NCBI GenBank assembly: GCA_030616665.1
Contig: JAUWWX010000050.1
Location: 1-6,526 of the forward strand
Direction of reading: 5' to 3'
DNA length: 6,526 nt
Origin: an archaeon
Lineage (GTDB): Archaea; Iainarchaeota; Iainarchaeia; Iainarchaeales; GCA-2688035
A model generated the notes under the pieces. That model was not told the origin of the DNA, did no database searches, and saw nothing but the letters and a program-made list of their open reading frames with translations. Numbering within the stretch: position 1 is the stretch's first letter; every line of letters begins with the position of its first letter. Positions 1 through 6,460 of the stretch are shown here, in pieces. The position numbers were made by a program, and so were the translations under genes.

Positions 1-1
1 A

Positions 2-430
2 AGCTTGGCAGACAAAAGCCTTTTGGACGAATTGAATGCGAAAACCTGCCAGACGATTGATATGCTTGTGAGAACTGAAGGAAGCCCCAATGACTGGCAA
101 CAGCACGGTATCAATGAGGCAAGAGTAATTGGCCTTGCGAAAAGGGACAGGGCGCTTGACAGCGAAAAGGTCGCAACCCTTACTAACCCGGTCAATGGAT
201 GGGCAAAAGATTACGGCAGCGAAGATTATAACAGAGTAAAGTCACTCTTATTAATCGGTTACGACTACTATTTCAGAATAGTGGATTCAGAAGGTATGCC
301 GCTTAAAGAAACAGACCTGCCAGACCAAGCCGCAAGGGAGAGAATGGCGAATGTAAGCGTGAAAAGGATTGTAAACTTTGATGGAGGAGAGGCAATTGCA
401 GAACTCACGATTTATTACCCGCAACGATAG
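2..430 (+). CDS. Small archaeal pilin-like surface protein, C-terminal part (5' end outside window)
   Basis: The reading frame is open to the left edge, so this is the last 142 residues of a longer protein. A TTG at nt 5 could serve as a start, but no ribosome binding site can be seen and the protein would then lack a membrane anchor, so I call it partial. What is visible fits a family of short pilin-like proteins common beside archaeal type IV pilus-like loci. It has a helical stretch (LLDELNAKTCQTIDML), then a 'GSPNDW' turn, an 'IGLAKRDRALDSEKV' segment, a 'VKSLLLIGYDYYFRI' helix-strand, and a final strand pair (VSVKRIVNFDGG, AELTIYY). By analogy with the family, the missing N-terminus should carry a single hydrophobic helix used for membrane insertion and filament assembly. 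The 3' end overlaps the next gene by about 35 nt in another frame, which suggests translational coupling. The family assignment is by pattern recognition only and the role as a pilus subunit is inferred. Confidence 0.7.
   Translation, partial: SLADKSLLDELNAKTCQTIDMLVRTEGSPNDWQQHGINEARVIGLAKRDRALDSEKVATLTNPVNGWAKDYGSEDYNRVKSLLLIGYDYYFRIVDSEGMPLKETDLPDQAARERMANVSVKRIVNFDGGEAIAELTIYYPQR
383..387 (+). promoter_or_regulatory. Shine-Dalgarno site that favours a TTG start at nt 396
   Basis: GGAGG at nt 383-387, inside the end of gene 1, lies 8 nt upstream of a TTG codon at 396. That is ideal spacing for an archaeal ribosome binding site. The other in-frame starts are less well served. TTG 378 and ATG 381 have only AAGGA (363-367) about 10 to 13 nt upstream. 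ATG 435 has GAGG only 1 nt away. ATG 441 has GAGG at 430-433 with 7 nt spacing and is the best alternative. Confidence 0.5.
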
Positions 431-3400
431 AGGAATGGCAATGTCGATTGACGCACTGCTTGCAATCGTGCTATTCCTAGCAATGATTGCATTTTTGTCG
501 CTTGAGCCAGTAAGCGAGATGCCTACAACGCAACCAAGGATTGCACTAAACCAGCTGGTTGACGATGCGGTTGCGGCAATGGACAGCACTGGCTTCATAA
601 TGCAATCAATAGAAAGCGGTGATGCAGGCCCGATAGAAACCAGGCTGCAGGGCCTGCTAGCAGAAAATATTGGATTCAGGCTTGAAATGCTTCAATACGA
701 GTCAACGCTTGACGAGCCAGGCAGCCAGTGCAGAACCAATAAAGACTTTGAAACATGCTTTCCGAACTTGCCAACAGAGTTTTTCACAGTGGGAGAAGAA
801 ATCCCAGCGGATAAGGAGGTATTCCACGGAAGAAAAATTTTCATAAAAAAGGAGCCAGGTGACTGCATACTGGAAGAGGGAATTTTCCAAAAAAAAGCAA
901 AGGAATTGGTTGCATTCTTCCAGGGAAACCACGCCCCGGAAGCAAGGGATGTAAACATAACCAGCACAGGCTGCCCAAGCGAGAGGAGCCCCTGCCCAGT
1001 GGCAGGAGACACGATGAGCTGCTGCTATGCCTTCTACGATGAAGATTCTGACCTGGAAGTGTTTCCGCCTGAATTCAAGTGGTACAAGTACGATGGTGAG
1101 GCAACTGAGGGCGATAAATGGATTCTGCAAACAGGCCAAAAAGCGCAGACTGTTGTCCTGGGCGGCCTAGATGACGGCAACATGTGGAAGTGCAGCGTTA
1201 AGGTAAAGGATGACAGCGGGGAAACAGCAACAGAATGGAGCCAGGACAGCAACAGCCCGTTTGCAATAGTTGATGGCCCATGCTTTGTTTTTGACTCAAG
1301 CTTGAGCCCTGAACCAATGCAGTGCGGTGTCAGCAGCAATGCAAGCTTTACTCTCTCAGCCGAAGTTGGAGGAAGAAAAAGCCCTGTTGACATAATGTTG
1401 TTAATGGACAGAAGCGGAAGCATGAGCTGGCTGGATTACTACAGTGGTGCGTCAGGAACTGAGAGGAGTGTTTTCACAGACAGCGACAGCAACACTGCAT
1501 ATCTTGGCACTAGCAGCTATGTTTACAAAATTGACGTGAACACGGAAAATGGCGAGTTGATATACAGCGGAAGCAGGACAGGCATTGAGGATGCCAGAAG
1601 CCTCTATGTTGATGATGATTACGTCTTTGTTGCCGATGACTATGCTGGTTTAACTGCGCTAGACAAGGATAGCATGGGCATAATCAAGACAATAGGGGAC
1701 ATTACTACAGCAGAGGGCATTACAGGCCAGGGAGACAACGTTTATATTGCGGCTACTGGAATGACAACAATAACCAGGATAATTGATGAAAGTGCAAAGG
1801 TAACAGGCCTTCCGGAAGAGCAAGAACAAGACAAAAACTCGCTTGACTGCACAGGCGGCTACATGAGCATAGGCAACGTAGACTGGGGAAGCCAAGCAGG
1901 AACAATATCCTTCTGGGTAAAAAGAGACTCAAAAAGCGACAACGACAGGTTCTGGGGGCAACACAACGACATGGAAATAAGGTACAGGTTTGGTGACTTG
2001 ACACTTGACTGGGGTGTTTCAAGTGGAAGCAGTTCTGAAACCATCAGGGTGGACGACCCATTGGACGAGACAGGAAAATGGTATTTTGTTGCCGTCGCGT
2101 GGAACGAAGCCACAAACGATCTCTACCTGTATGTGGGAGATGAAGATTCCCCGCCAACAGAGGTGGCGCACAACAACGATTGGACTTACACAGTTTCAGA
2201 TGAAGGCATAGCCTTTGGAAACTGGTTTATGAGGTCAGGCTCAGGATATGGTGAAGCAGTAGACGGAAAAGGAGAAGAACTAAGATACTATAATACAGAC
2301 AGAAGCCTGGCAGAAATACAGAGCGACTACAAGCAGGAGCTTGCAGGAAACGAAACAGACCTTGTTTCCTACTTCAAACTAGACGGCGATTTCACAGATT
2401 TTGGGCCTGCTGGAAGCCCTGCCTCTGCCTCAGGGTCAACAAGCTGGTCAGATGATACGCCTCTTGGCTTGGCTGTGGAAATAGAGGAACACTCGCTTGA
2501 TTGCACAGGAGGCTACATGATTGTAGGCAACGGCAATGTGGACTGGGGCAGCAACAGGGGAACCATTTCATTCTGGGTTAAGTTTGACAATGTTGGAGAG
2601 AGGATGTGGGGCCAGCACAATTACATGGAGACCAGGTTTAGCTGGTCCAGCCTTGTCTTGGATTGGGGAGGCAGCAGCTCATTGACTACCAGCAACCCCT
2701 TTGAAGCAGGCAAGTGGTATTTTGTTGCCATTGTGTGGGATGAGGTCAGCGATGATTTGTACCTATACGTTGGAGATGAGGACAATGAGCCCTCACAAAT
2801 AGCCTACAACAGCAATTGGACGTCAAGGGTCTCAACCCAGGGGGTTGAGCAAAACAGGTTTATGAGGTCTGGCTCAGGCTATGATAGTTCGGTAGACGGA
2901 AAAGGCGATGAGTTGAGGTACTACAACGTTGACAGAAGCCTGGCAGAAATCCAAAGAGACTACAGGCAGGAGCTTACAGGGAACGAGCCCGACCTAGTTT
3001 CCTACTTCAAGCTCAACGAAGACTTTACAGATGCCGGGCCAGCTGGAGACAACGGTTCAGCTGTTGGCTCAACCAGGTGGTCGGAGGACACGCCAATGCC
3101 ATTGTTGGAGGGGGAGGCACACATAGGAAAGGATTCGAGTGAAAGCTGGGCTGCCCAGTCATTCAAGCCAAGCATAATACTTATAACCGAAGCATCCCTT
3201 CCACTGACCAAAATAGGTAGCCCAAGCGGGGATATTACAGTGCATGTCAGGAGCACAATAGACGGCAGTGACCTGACAAACGGAACAGTAACAATCAGTG
3301 GGAGTGATATACCGCAGAATTTGGGCTGGGTTTCGGTAGATTTTCCTGGCCAGGGAGTCAGCGTTAACACTGGAAGCACGTACTTCATTGCGCTTACAAC

Positions 3401-5408
3401 AACAGGGCTTGACTCAGGCAACTATTTCATTTGGGGCAGCGTAACCTCCACAGAAGACATATATTCTGATGGAACGCTGTGGGAATGCACTTCAAGCGAT
3501 GAATGCACTGAAAGGCAGCCCCCAAACCAAGTAGAGTATGAGGATGCAGGATTCCAAATCTACTACGAGGGGCCAAGCCCTGCCGGGCTTGTCATAATAG
3601 ACAAGGGCAGCCCAAGCCCAAGCAACTGGCATGTTGAAGGCAGCCTGCATGACACAGGCAGTGGAGTCATACAAGGCAATGACATTGCTGTATCTGGAAA
3701 CTATGCATATGTGACAGACGCGTCAAGTCCGGCATTTGAAGGCTTCCTCAGCATAAATGATGCAATAAGCGTTGCGGTTTCAGGAGACTATGCATATGTA
3801 GTAGAAGAAGACACCGGCCTGCACGTTGTAAACGTGCAAGACAAGTCAAGTCCGGTTATTTCAAAAACCCTAAGCGATTTGGCAGAAGTGCAAGACGTGC
3901 ATGTTGACGGGACAACGGCCTATGTGACTGCCAATAATACTGGCATAGGTGCAACCGAAAACGGGCTACACCTCATTGACATAAGCGAGCCTGAAAACGC
4001 TTCACTGATTGAGACATTCTACTTTCCCTACGGCAGCCTTGGCAGGCTCTATGTTGGAGAAAAGTTTGCTTACCTTATAAATTCGCAGTACGGCTTAGTG
4101 ACAATGCACAAACTGTTTGGCCCAAAAATAAACATTTCAAGGGATGCCGCAAAAGAGTTTGTCCTGTTTGAGGACTGGAACGCCCCGGAGGACCAGATAG
4201 GCGTTGCAAGCTATGGCGGCATCAGCGCAACCTTGAACAGCCAGCTGCTGGCGGCAAGCAGCGAAAACAAAGAGACTATAAACAGCCAAATAGACCTAAT
4301 CATGGCAAACGGTGGCACGCCAATGTACCTTGGCTTGCGGAAAGCGCTTGACGAATTGGAGGACAACGGAAGGGAAGACGCAGTCCAGTTCATAATCATG
4401 CTTGCTGACGGGCAAAGCAGCCAAAATTTTGACACCTTCGTTAAACCAGAGGTTTCCCCCAGGGCAAGGAACAATGAGGTATACATTTTTACAATCGGCT
4501 TTGGTGGGGACGTTGACGAATCACAGATGCTGTGGATAACTGAAAACGCGTACTGCCCCGATGGCTTGGGAGGGCAAGACTGCGGTACATACCACCACAT
4601 AGCAGACCCTGAGGCATTGAGTGAGGTTTATGAAATAATTTCCCAGGACATTGCCGCATTGGTTGGCTTGATGCCGGACGGCGACAAAACAAACATTTCA
4701 ATGCAATTCACCCAGTTTGCAGGGGGGATTAGCCTAACCAACTTTGACCCTGACCCTGGTCCAGGCAACTGGGATGGAACAACTCTGAGGTACCTGGGCA
4801 TAGACATTACAGATCCGTGGACAGCCAGCTTTGACGTGACTATAGCATGCCACTACACCGGATGCGGGGATGACTTTGTAGCAGGTGCAAGCGCACTGTT
4901 CCCGCCTGAAAACACAGTAATTGAATTTACAGTAGAAGACGTTAACCAAGATTCTGTTTACTGGCCAAAAAAATTCAGCAGCGGAGGAGAATTCTACTAC
5001 AACGACTTGGCACTTGAATTTATAAGCGGGCAATTCCACAGCGCAGAGAAGAGCAGCCTTGAATACCAGGTCCTGAATAAAGGATACATTGCTGACGACC
5101 TAGGGCTAATAAGGCCGACGATAAGCTTTTACTCCGGGGATGACGCACTGCAAGCGTGCGACGACATGGATCCAACAGTCGGTGAGGAAAACAGTGACGG
5201 GGTCCTGGACGCAGCATACGGCATAAACCAGGGACCGAACCAAAGCATTGACATAAGCAGCAGTGTGGGAGAAAGCGGTTGGTTGTGCATTTGGCTGAAC
5301 CATGACCAAGACATTGTTGAATGCGAGGAAAACAACAAGCAGGTTGTAAACTGCGCAATTCCGGAAACATTTGTTTATGCCCTGGATTACTGGGCGTGGG
5401 AAAAATGA
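396..5408 (+). CDS. Giant modular pilin-like adhesin with split vWA domain, beta-propeller, two LamG domains, jelly roll and CARDB-like C-terminus
   Basis: About 1670 aa counted from TTG 396. The frame stays open back to TTG 378, and ATG 381, 435 and 441 are alternative starts. Residues 1-19 are a basic leader (R5, R9, R12) ending GMAMSID, followed by a membrane helix at about 20-36 (ALLAIVLFLAMIAFLSL), a pilin-like N-terminus. Residues 40-177 are a helical head with several Cys. An Ig-like domain spans about 178-291 (NHAPEARDVNI; YDEDSD; KWYKYDG; WKCSVKVKDD). The vWA domain begins at about 329, with MIDAS D338-x-S340-x-S342. It resumes at about 1244 (ISRDAAKEF; DQIGVASYG), with MIDAS T1308 (GGTPMYLGL) and D1338 (IIMLADGQ), ending near 1423. 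Between the halves lie propeller blades (357-475), LamG-like domains (482-689, 700-900), a jelly-roll module (905-1059) and more blades (1060-1241). Residues 1427-1535 are beta-rich, and 1536-1653 resemble a CARDB domain (NDLALEF; VLNKGY; VECEENN). There is no C-terminal anchor or sortase motif. It is probably a surface adhesin held by its N-terminal helix; the ligand is unknown. Confidence 0.88.
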   Translation: MQNSRFITRNDRGMAMSIDALLAIVLFLAMIAFLSLEPVSEMPTTQPRIALNQLVDDAVAAMDSTGFIMQSIESGDAGPIETRLQGLLAENIGFRLEMLQYESTLDEPGSQCRTNKDFETCFPNLPTEFFTVGEEIPADKEVFHGRKIFIKKEPGDCILEEGIFQKKAKELVAFFQGNHAPEARDVNITSTGCPSERSPCPVAGDTMSCCYAFYDEDSDLEVFPPEFKWYKYDGEATEGDKWILQTGQKAQTVVLGGLDDGNMWKCSVKVKDDSGETATEWSQDSNSPFAIVDGPCFVFDSSLSPEPMQCGVSSNASFTLSAEVGGRKSPVDIMLLMDRSGSMSWLDYYSGASGTERSVFTDSDSNTAYLGTSSYVYKIDVNTENGELIYSGSRTGIEDARSLYVDDDYVFVADDYAGLTALDKDSMGIIKTIGDITTAEGITGQGDNVYIAATGMTTITRIIDESAKVTGLPEEQEQDKNSLDCTGGYMSIGNVDWGSQAGTISFWVKRDSKSDNDRFWGQHNDMEIRYRFGDLTLDWGVSSGSSSETIRVDDPLDETGKWYFVAVAWNEATNDLYLYVGDEDSPPTEVAHNNDWTYTVSDEGIAFGNWFMRSGSGYGEAVDGKGEELRYYNTDRSLAEIQSDYKQELAGNETDLVSYFKLDGDFTDFGPAGSPASASGSTSWSDDTPLGLAVEIEEHSLDCTGGYMIVGNGNVDWGSNRGTISFWVKFDNVGERMWGQHNYMETRFSWSSLVLDWGGSSSLTTSNPFEAGKWYFVAIVWDEVSDDLYLYVGDEDNEPSQIAYNSNWTSRVSTQGVEQNRFMRSGSGYDSSVDGKGDELRYYNVDRSLAEIQRDYRQELTGNEPDLVSYFKLNEDFTDAGPAGDNGSAVGSTRWSEDTPMPLLEGEAHIGKDSSESWAAQSFKPSIILITEASLPLTKIGSPSGDITVHVRSTIDGSDLTNGTVTISGSDIPQNLGWVSVDFPGQGVSVNTGSTYFIALTTTGLDSGNYFIWGSVTSTEDIYSDGTLWECTSSDECTERQPPNQVEYEDAGFQIYYEGPSPAGLVIIDKGSPSPSNWHVEGSLHDTGSGVIQGNDIAVSGNYAYVTDASSPAFEGFLSINDAISVAVSGDYAYVVEEDTGLHVVNVQDKSSPVISKTLSDLAEVQDVHVDGTTAYVTANNTGIGATENGLHLIDISEPENASLIETFYFPYGSLGRLYVGEKFAYLINSQYGLVTMHKLFGPKINISRDAAKEFVLFEDWNAPEDQIGVASYGGISATLNSQLLAASSENKETINSQIDLIMANGGTPMYLGLRKALDELEDNGREDAVQFIIMLADGQSSQNFDTFVKPEVSPRARNNEVYIFTIGFGGDVDESQMLWITENAYCPDGLGGQDCGTYHHIADPEALSEVYEIISQDIAALVGLMPDGDKTNISMQFTQFAGGISLTNFDPDPGPGNWDGTTLRYLGIDITDPWTASFDVTIACHYTGCGDDFVAGASALFPPENTVIEFTVEDVNQDSVYWPKKFSSGGEFYYNDLALEFISGQFHSAEKSSLEYQVLNKGYIADDLGLIRPTISFYSGDDALQACDDMDPTVGEENSDGVLDAAYGINQGPNQSIDISSSVGESGWLCIWLNHDQDIVECEENNKQVVNCAIPETFVYALDYWAWEK
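1464..1820 (+). other. Beta-propeller, first segment (LVIVD-like blades)
   Basis: Residues of about 357-475 hold two to three blades in the LVIVD style. They share a recurring pattern of 'x-V-x-D-D-Y-V-F-V-A-D' followed by a strand that names a value: SVFTDSDSNTAYLG / YVYKIDV; SLYVDDDYVFVADDY / GLTALD; GITGQGDNVYIAAT / ITRIID. The segment ends in a Glu/Gln-rich linker (EEQEQD) just before the first LamG-like domain. The remaining blades resume about 580 residues later. Such propellers are common in secreted archaeal and bacterial surface proteins. Confidence 0.65.
1839..2462 (+). repeat. LamG/concanavalin-like domain, tandem copy 1 (residues 482-689)
   Basis: This is the first copy of a domain-length direct repeat. 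Laminin-G-type (LamG_3) hallmarks are visible in order: SLDCTGGYMSIGN (strand plus glycine turn), GTISFWVKRD, GKWYFVAVAWNEATNDLYLY, then a KGEELRYYN strand, and the helix DRSLAEIQSDY. The copy closes with LVSYFKLDGDFTD. These folds usually bind carbohydrate or protein ligands through surface loops; no ligand is deducible here. Copy 2 starts 654 nt downstream in the same frame. Confidence 0.8.
2493..3095 (+). repeat. LamG/concanavalin-like domain, tandem copy 2 (residues 700-900)
   Basis: This second copy is about 60% identical to copy 1 by my hand alignment (roughly 129 of 210 aligned positions). The best conserved blocks are SLDCTGGYM, GTISFWVK, GKWYFVA, DLYLYVGDED, FMRSGSGY, VDGKG.ELRYYN, DRSLAEIQ and DLVSYFKL. 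Small in-frame indels separate the copies: two extra residues at GNGN, and losses near the 'FDNVGERMWG' loop and the 'TTSNPFEAGKW' loop. Many third-codon positions differ, so the duplication is not brand new. The linkers after both copies are similar (EIEEH and EGEAH). Confidence 0.8.
3108..3572 (+). other. Jelly-roll/choice-of-anchor-like module (residues 905-1059)
   Basis: About 155 residues follow the second LamG-like domain. The pattern is 'AAQSFKPS', then 'LTKIGSPSGDITVHVRST', 'NLGWVSVDFPGQGVSVN', 'GSTYFIALTTT', 'GNYFIWGS' and a closing strand 'AGFQIYY'. This is the recurring layout of carbohydrate-binding-like beta-sandwich modules seen in phage and secreted proteins (QSF..; G.PSGD..V.I; W..V.F; G..Y.I.L; Y..WG). 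A disulfide may link C1030 and C1036 in 'WECTSSDECTE'. The assignment is by motif layout only and the fold is inferred. Confidence 0.5.
3573..4118 (+). other. Beta-propeller, second segment (LVIVD-like blades)
   Basis: Residues of about 1060-1241 pick up in mid-blade with AGLVIIDKGSPSPSNW. They continue through DIAVSGNYAYVTD, SVAVSGDYAYVVEEDTGLHVVNVQD, VHVDGTTAYVTANN / GLHLIDISEPENASLIETF, and LYVGEKFAYLINSQYGL. These are the clearest LVIVD-type repeats in the protein. Together with the first segment they make about six to seven blades, enough for one closed propeller. One blade here is short: it lacks the 'GLxVVxV' strand present in its neighbour. The segment ends immediately before vWA helix 1. 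Confidence 0.75.
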
Positions 5409-6445
5409 ACAGGCAGGGGGTCTTCATTACATTCATGGTTTTTTTGCTTGTTGTAAGCGTCCTTGCACTGCACGACGCAACAATGAGGGCTGATTTCAAG
5501 CAGGAGGAAAAGTACATTGACGAAGCCGCGTTCAATAATGTGAACAACGCTTTCAACAACTTGTATGAGGAGGTTGTTTCGCTGAACAAGGAGGGCTACG
5601 CCAAAGAAGTGCAGCAGAGGCCAATGCCCTTTGAATACGGTTTCGGCGGCAACTCAATTATTTTGAGCCAGAGGCTTCCGGTGAGAAAATATATCTTGGA
5701 AGCATACGTTGATACGCTGAACATTTACAGCATTTTTGCAAACAGCGAGGTAACAACAGACCTCAACATTGTTACTGAAACCCTGCAAAACTCTGAGTGG
5801 GATGCAGCCGCTGAAACATACCCTGACCTTAGCTATCCGATTCTGCCCCAATGCCTCTTGTATGATGTAAATGAGTGCTGTGTGGACGGAAACATCCTTG
5901 TTTTGAGGGAATTGCAGGGCGGGGAACACAGATGCCTTGGGGGCTTTGATTACGCTGACCTTAATGTGGTTGACGTAAACATTTCAATCAACTCAAGGGG
6001 CTGTGGAAGCACTTCCAGGATTGCAGGAAATATGGCTGAAGAATACGAAGACTTTAATGCCGCTGAACCTAAGCCCTACCTGAGAATTACCATAAATGAA
6101 AGCAATGTAGGCTGCCCTGGAGGGGAGAGTGAGGACTGCCCTGTAACAAAAGAGGCAAGCGGCAAAGCGGTTATTGCCAAGCACTTTAACCCGGAGAATT
6201 TTGGCTCGCCTCAAACAACCGAGTCTCTTTTAATCAAGTGCGATAACGACGACTGGCTTAGGGTAAAGATTGGCATGGAAAGCAGTGATGATAGGTTCCC
6301 TGTGCTGATTTACAACTGGCTTTCCAACAGGCCTGTTGACATTGACCTAAACCTTACATTTGACCAAAAGGTGGACTTGTTTTACTTTACTGGCTTTTCA
6401 ATAAGCGTTGAAAAAAAGAATTTTCCAATTAAAAGGAGTAGTTGA
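5405..6445 (+). CDS. Membrane-anchored pilin-like surface protein, cysteine-containing, unknown function
   Basis: 346 aa from ATG 5405, which overlaps the stop codon of the giant gene (ATGA, 5405-5408). The frame is open further upstream, to ATG 5321, but the 28 extra residues would precede the anchor and lie inside the giant gene, so I reject that start. No strong ribosome binding site precedes 5405, so translation probably depends on coupling. Residues 1-4 (MNRQ) are a short basic leader, and 5-22 (GVFITFMVFLLVVSVLAL) form the single membrane helix. Residues 30-69 are a charged helix likely to form a coiled coil (FKQEEKYIDEAAFNNVNNAF). The rest is beta-rich and extracellular by inference, with eight Cys (150, 158, 159, 177, 200, 237, 245, 279) and Asn-x-Ser/Thr sequons that could carry N-glycans. 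The C-terminus is basic (KKNFPIKRSS). The layout matches anchored proteins seen beside archaeal pilin genes. No catalytic motif is visible. It could be a minor pilin or a partner of the giant adhesin. Confidence 0.8.
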   Translation: MNRQGVFITFMVFLLVVSVLALHDATMRADFKQEEKYIDEAAFNNVNNAFNNLYEEVVSLNKEGYAKEVQQRPMPFEYGFGGNSIILSQRLPVRKYILEAYVDTLNIYSIFANSEVTTDLNIVTETLQNSEWDAAAETYPDLSYPILPQCLLYDVNECCVDGNILVLRELQGGEHRCLGGFDYADLNVVDVNISINSRGCGSTSRIAGNMAEEYEDFNAAEPKPYLRITINESNVGCPGGESEDCPVTKEASGKAVIAKHFNPENFGSPQTTESLLIKCDNDDWLRVKIGMESSDDRFPVLIYNWLSNRPVDIDLNLTFDQKVDLFYFTGFSISVEKKNFPIKRSS

Positions 6446-6453
6446 GGAAAAAA

Positions 6454-6460
6454 AGGAGGT
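6454..6460 (+). promoter_or_regulatory. Strong ribosome binding site for the class III signal peptide gene
   Basis: AGGAGGT at nt 6454-6460 is a 7-base match to the archaeal anti-Shine-Dalgarno sequence, 9 nt before ATG 6470. It is the strongest such site in the window and suggests that the last gene is translated at a higher rate than its upstream neighbours, as expected for a major pilin. The 24-nt gap between genes 3 and 4 shows no hairpin or T-run terminator, so the genes are probably co-transcribed. Confidence 0.75.

Larger units (their letters stand above)
1431..4124 (+). other. About 898-residue insertion between MIDAS motif 1 and helix 1 of the vWA domain
   Basis: In vWA domains the first strand and D-x-S-x-S motif are normally followed within a few residues by helix 1 and the strand that reads 'VGLVSF'. 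Here the first part (PVDIMLLMDRSGSM) and the continuation (NISRDAAKEF, then DQIGVASYG) are separated by residues of about 346-1243. All MIDAS ligands survive on the two sides, so the domain should fold and bind metal with the insert projecting from the MIDAS face. The boundaries are judged by eye and may be off by about 10 residues. Confidence 0.8.

Noticed and set aside
1..6. HindIII site (AAGCTT) exactly at the left edge, suggesting a cloning junction
   Set aside because: The same hexamer also occurs at 1298, 1343 and 5123, so its presence at the edge is plausible by chance. The reading frame runs straight through it.
1295..1306. Perfect 12-nt palindrome CTCAAGCTTGAG
   Set aside because: It lies in a coding region between the Ig-like and vWA parts. 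It is too short to be an operator or terminator without a T-run or partner sites, and chance is sufficient.
2005..2211. 68-codon + strand ORF inside the first LamG-like repeat
   Set aside because: It lies in another frame within the giant gene, has no family resemblance and has no ribosome binding site of note. It is a shadow of the real coding frame.
1839..3095. Tandem repeat as assembly duplication or mobile element
   Set aside because: The copies differ at about 40% of residues and have several in-frame indels, so this is a real evolved domain duplication. There are no terminal inverted repeats or transposase.
5321..5404. Upstream start (ATG 5321) for gene 3
   Set aside because: It would add 28 residues in front of the membrane anchor, fully inside the giant gene. 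The ATGA overlap start at 5405 gives the expected short basic leader followed by the helix.
5020..5589. 189-codon minus-strand ORF across the junction of genes 2 and 3
   Set aside because: It is antisense to two well-supported genes. The translation is rich in Cys, Ser and Pro with no recognisable domain, as expected from reading the opposite strand. The other minus-strand ORFs in the window fail for the same reason.
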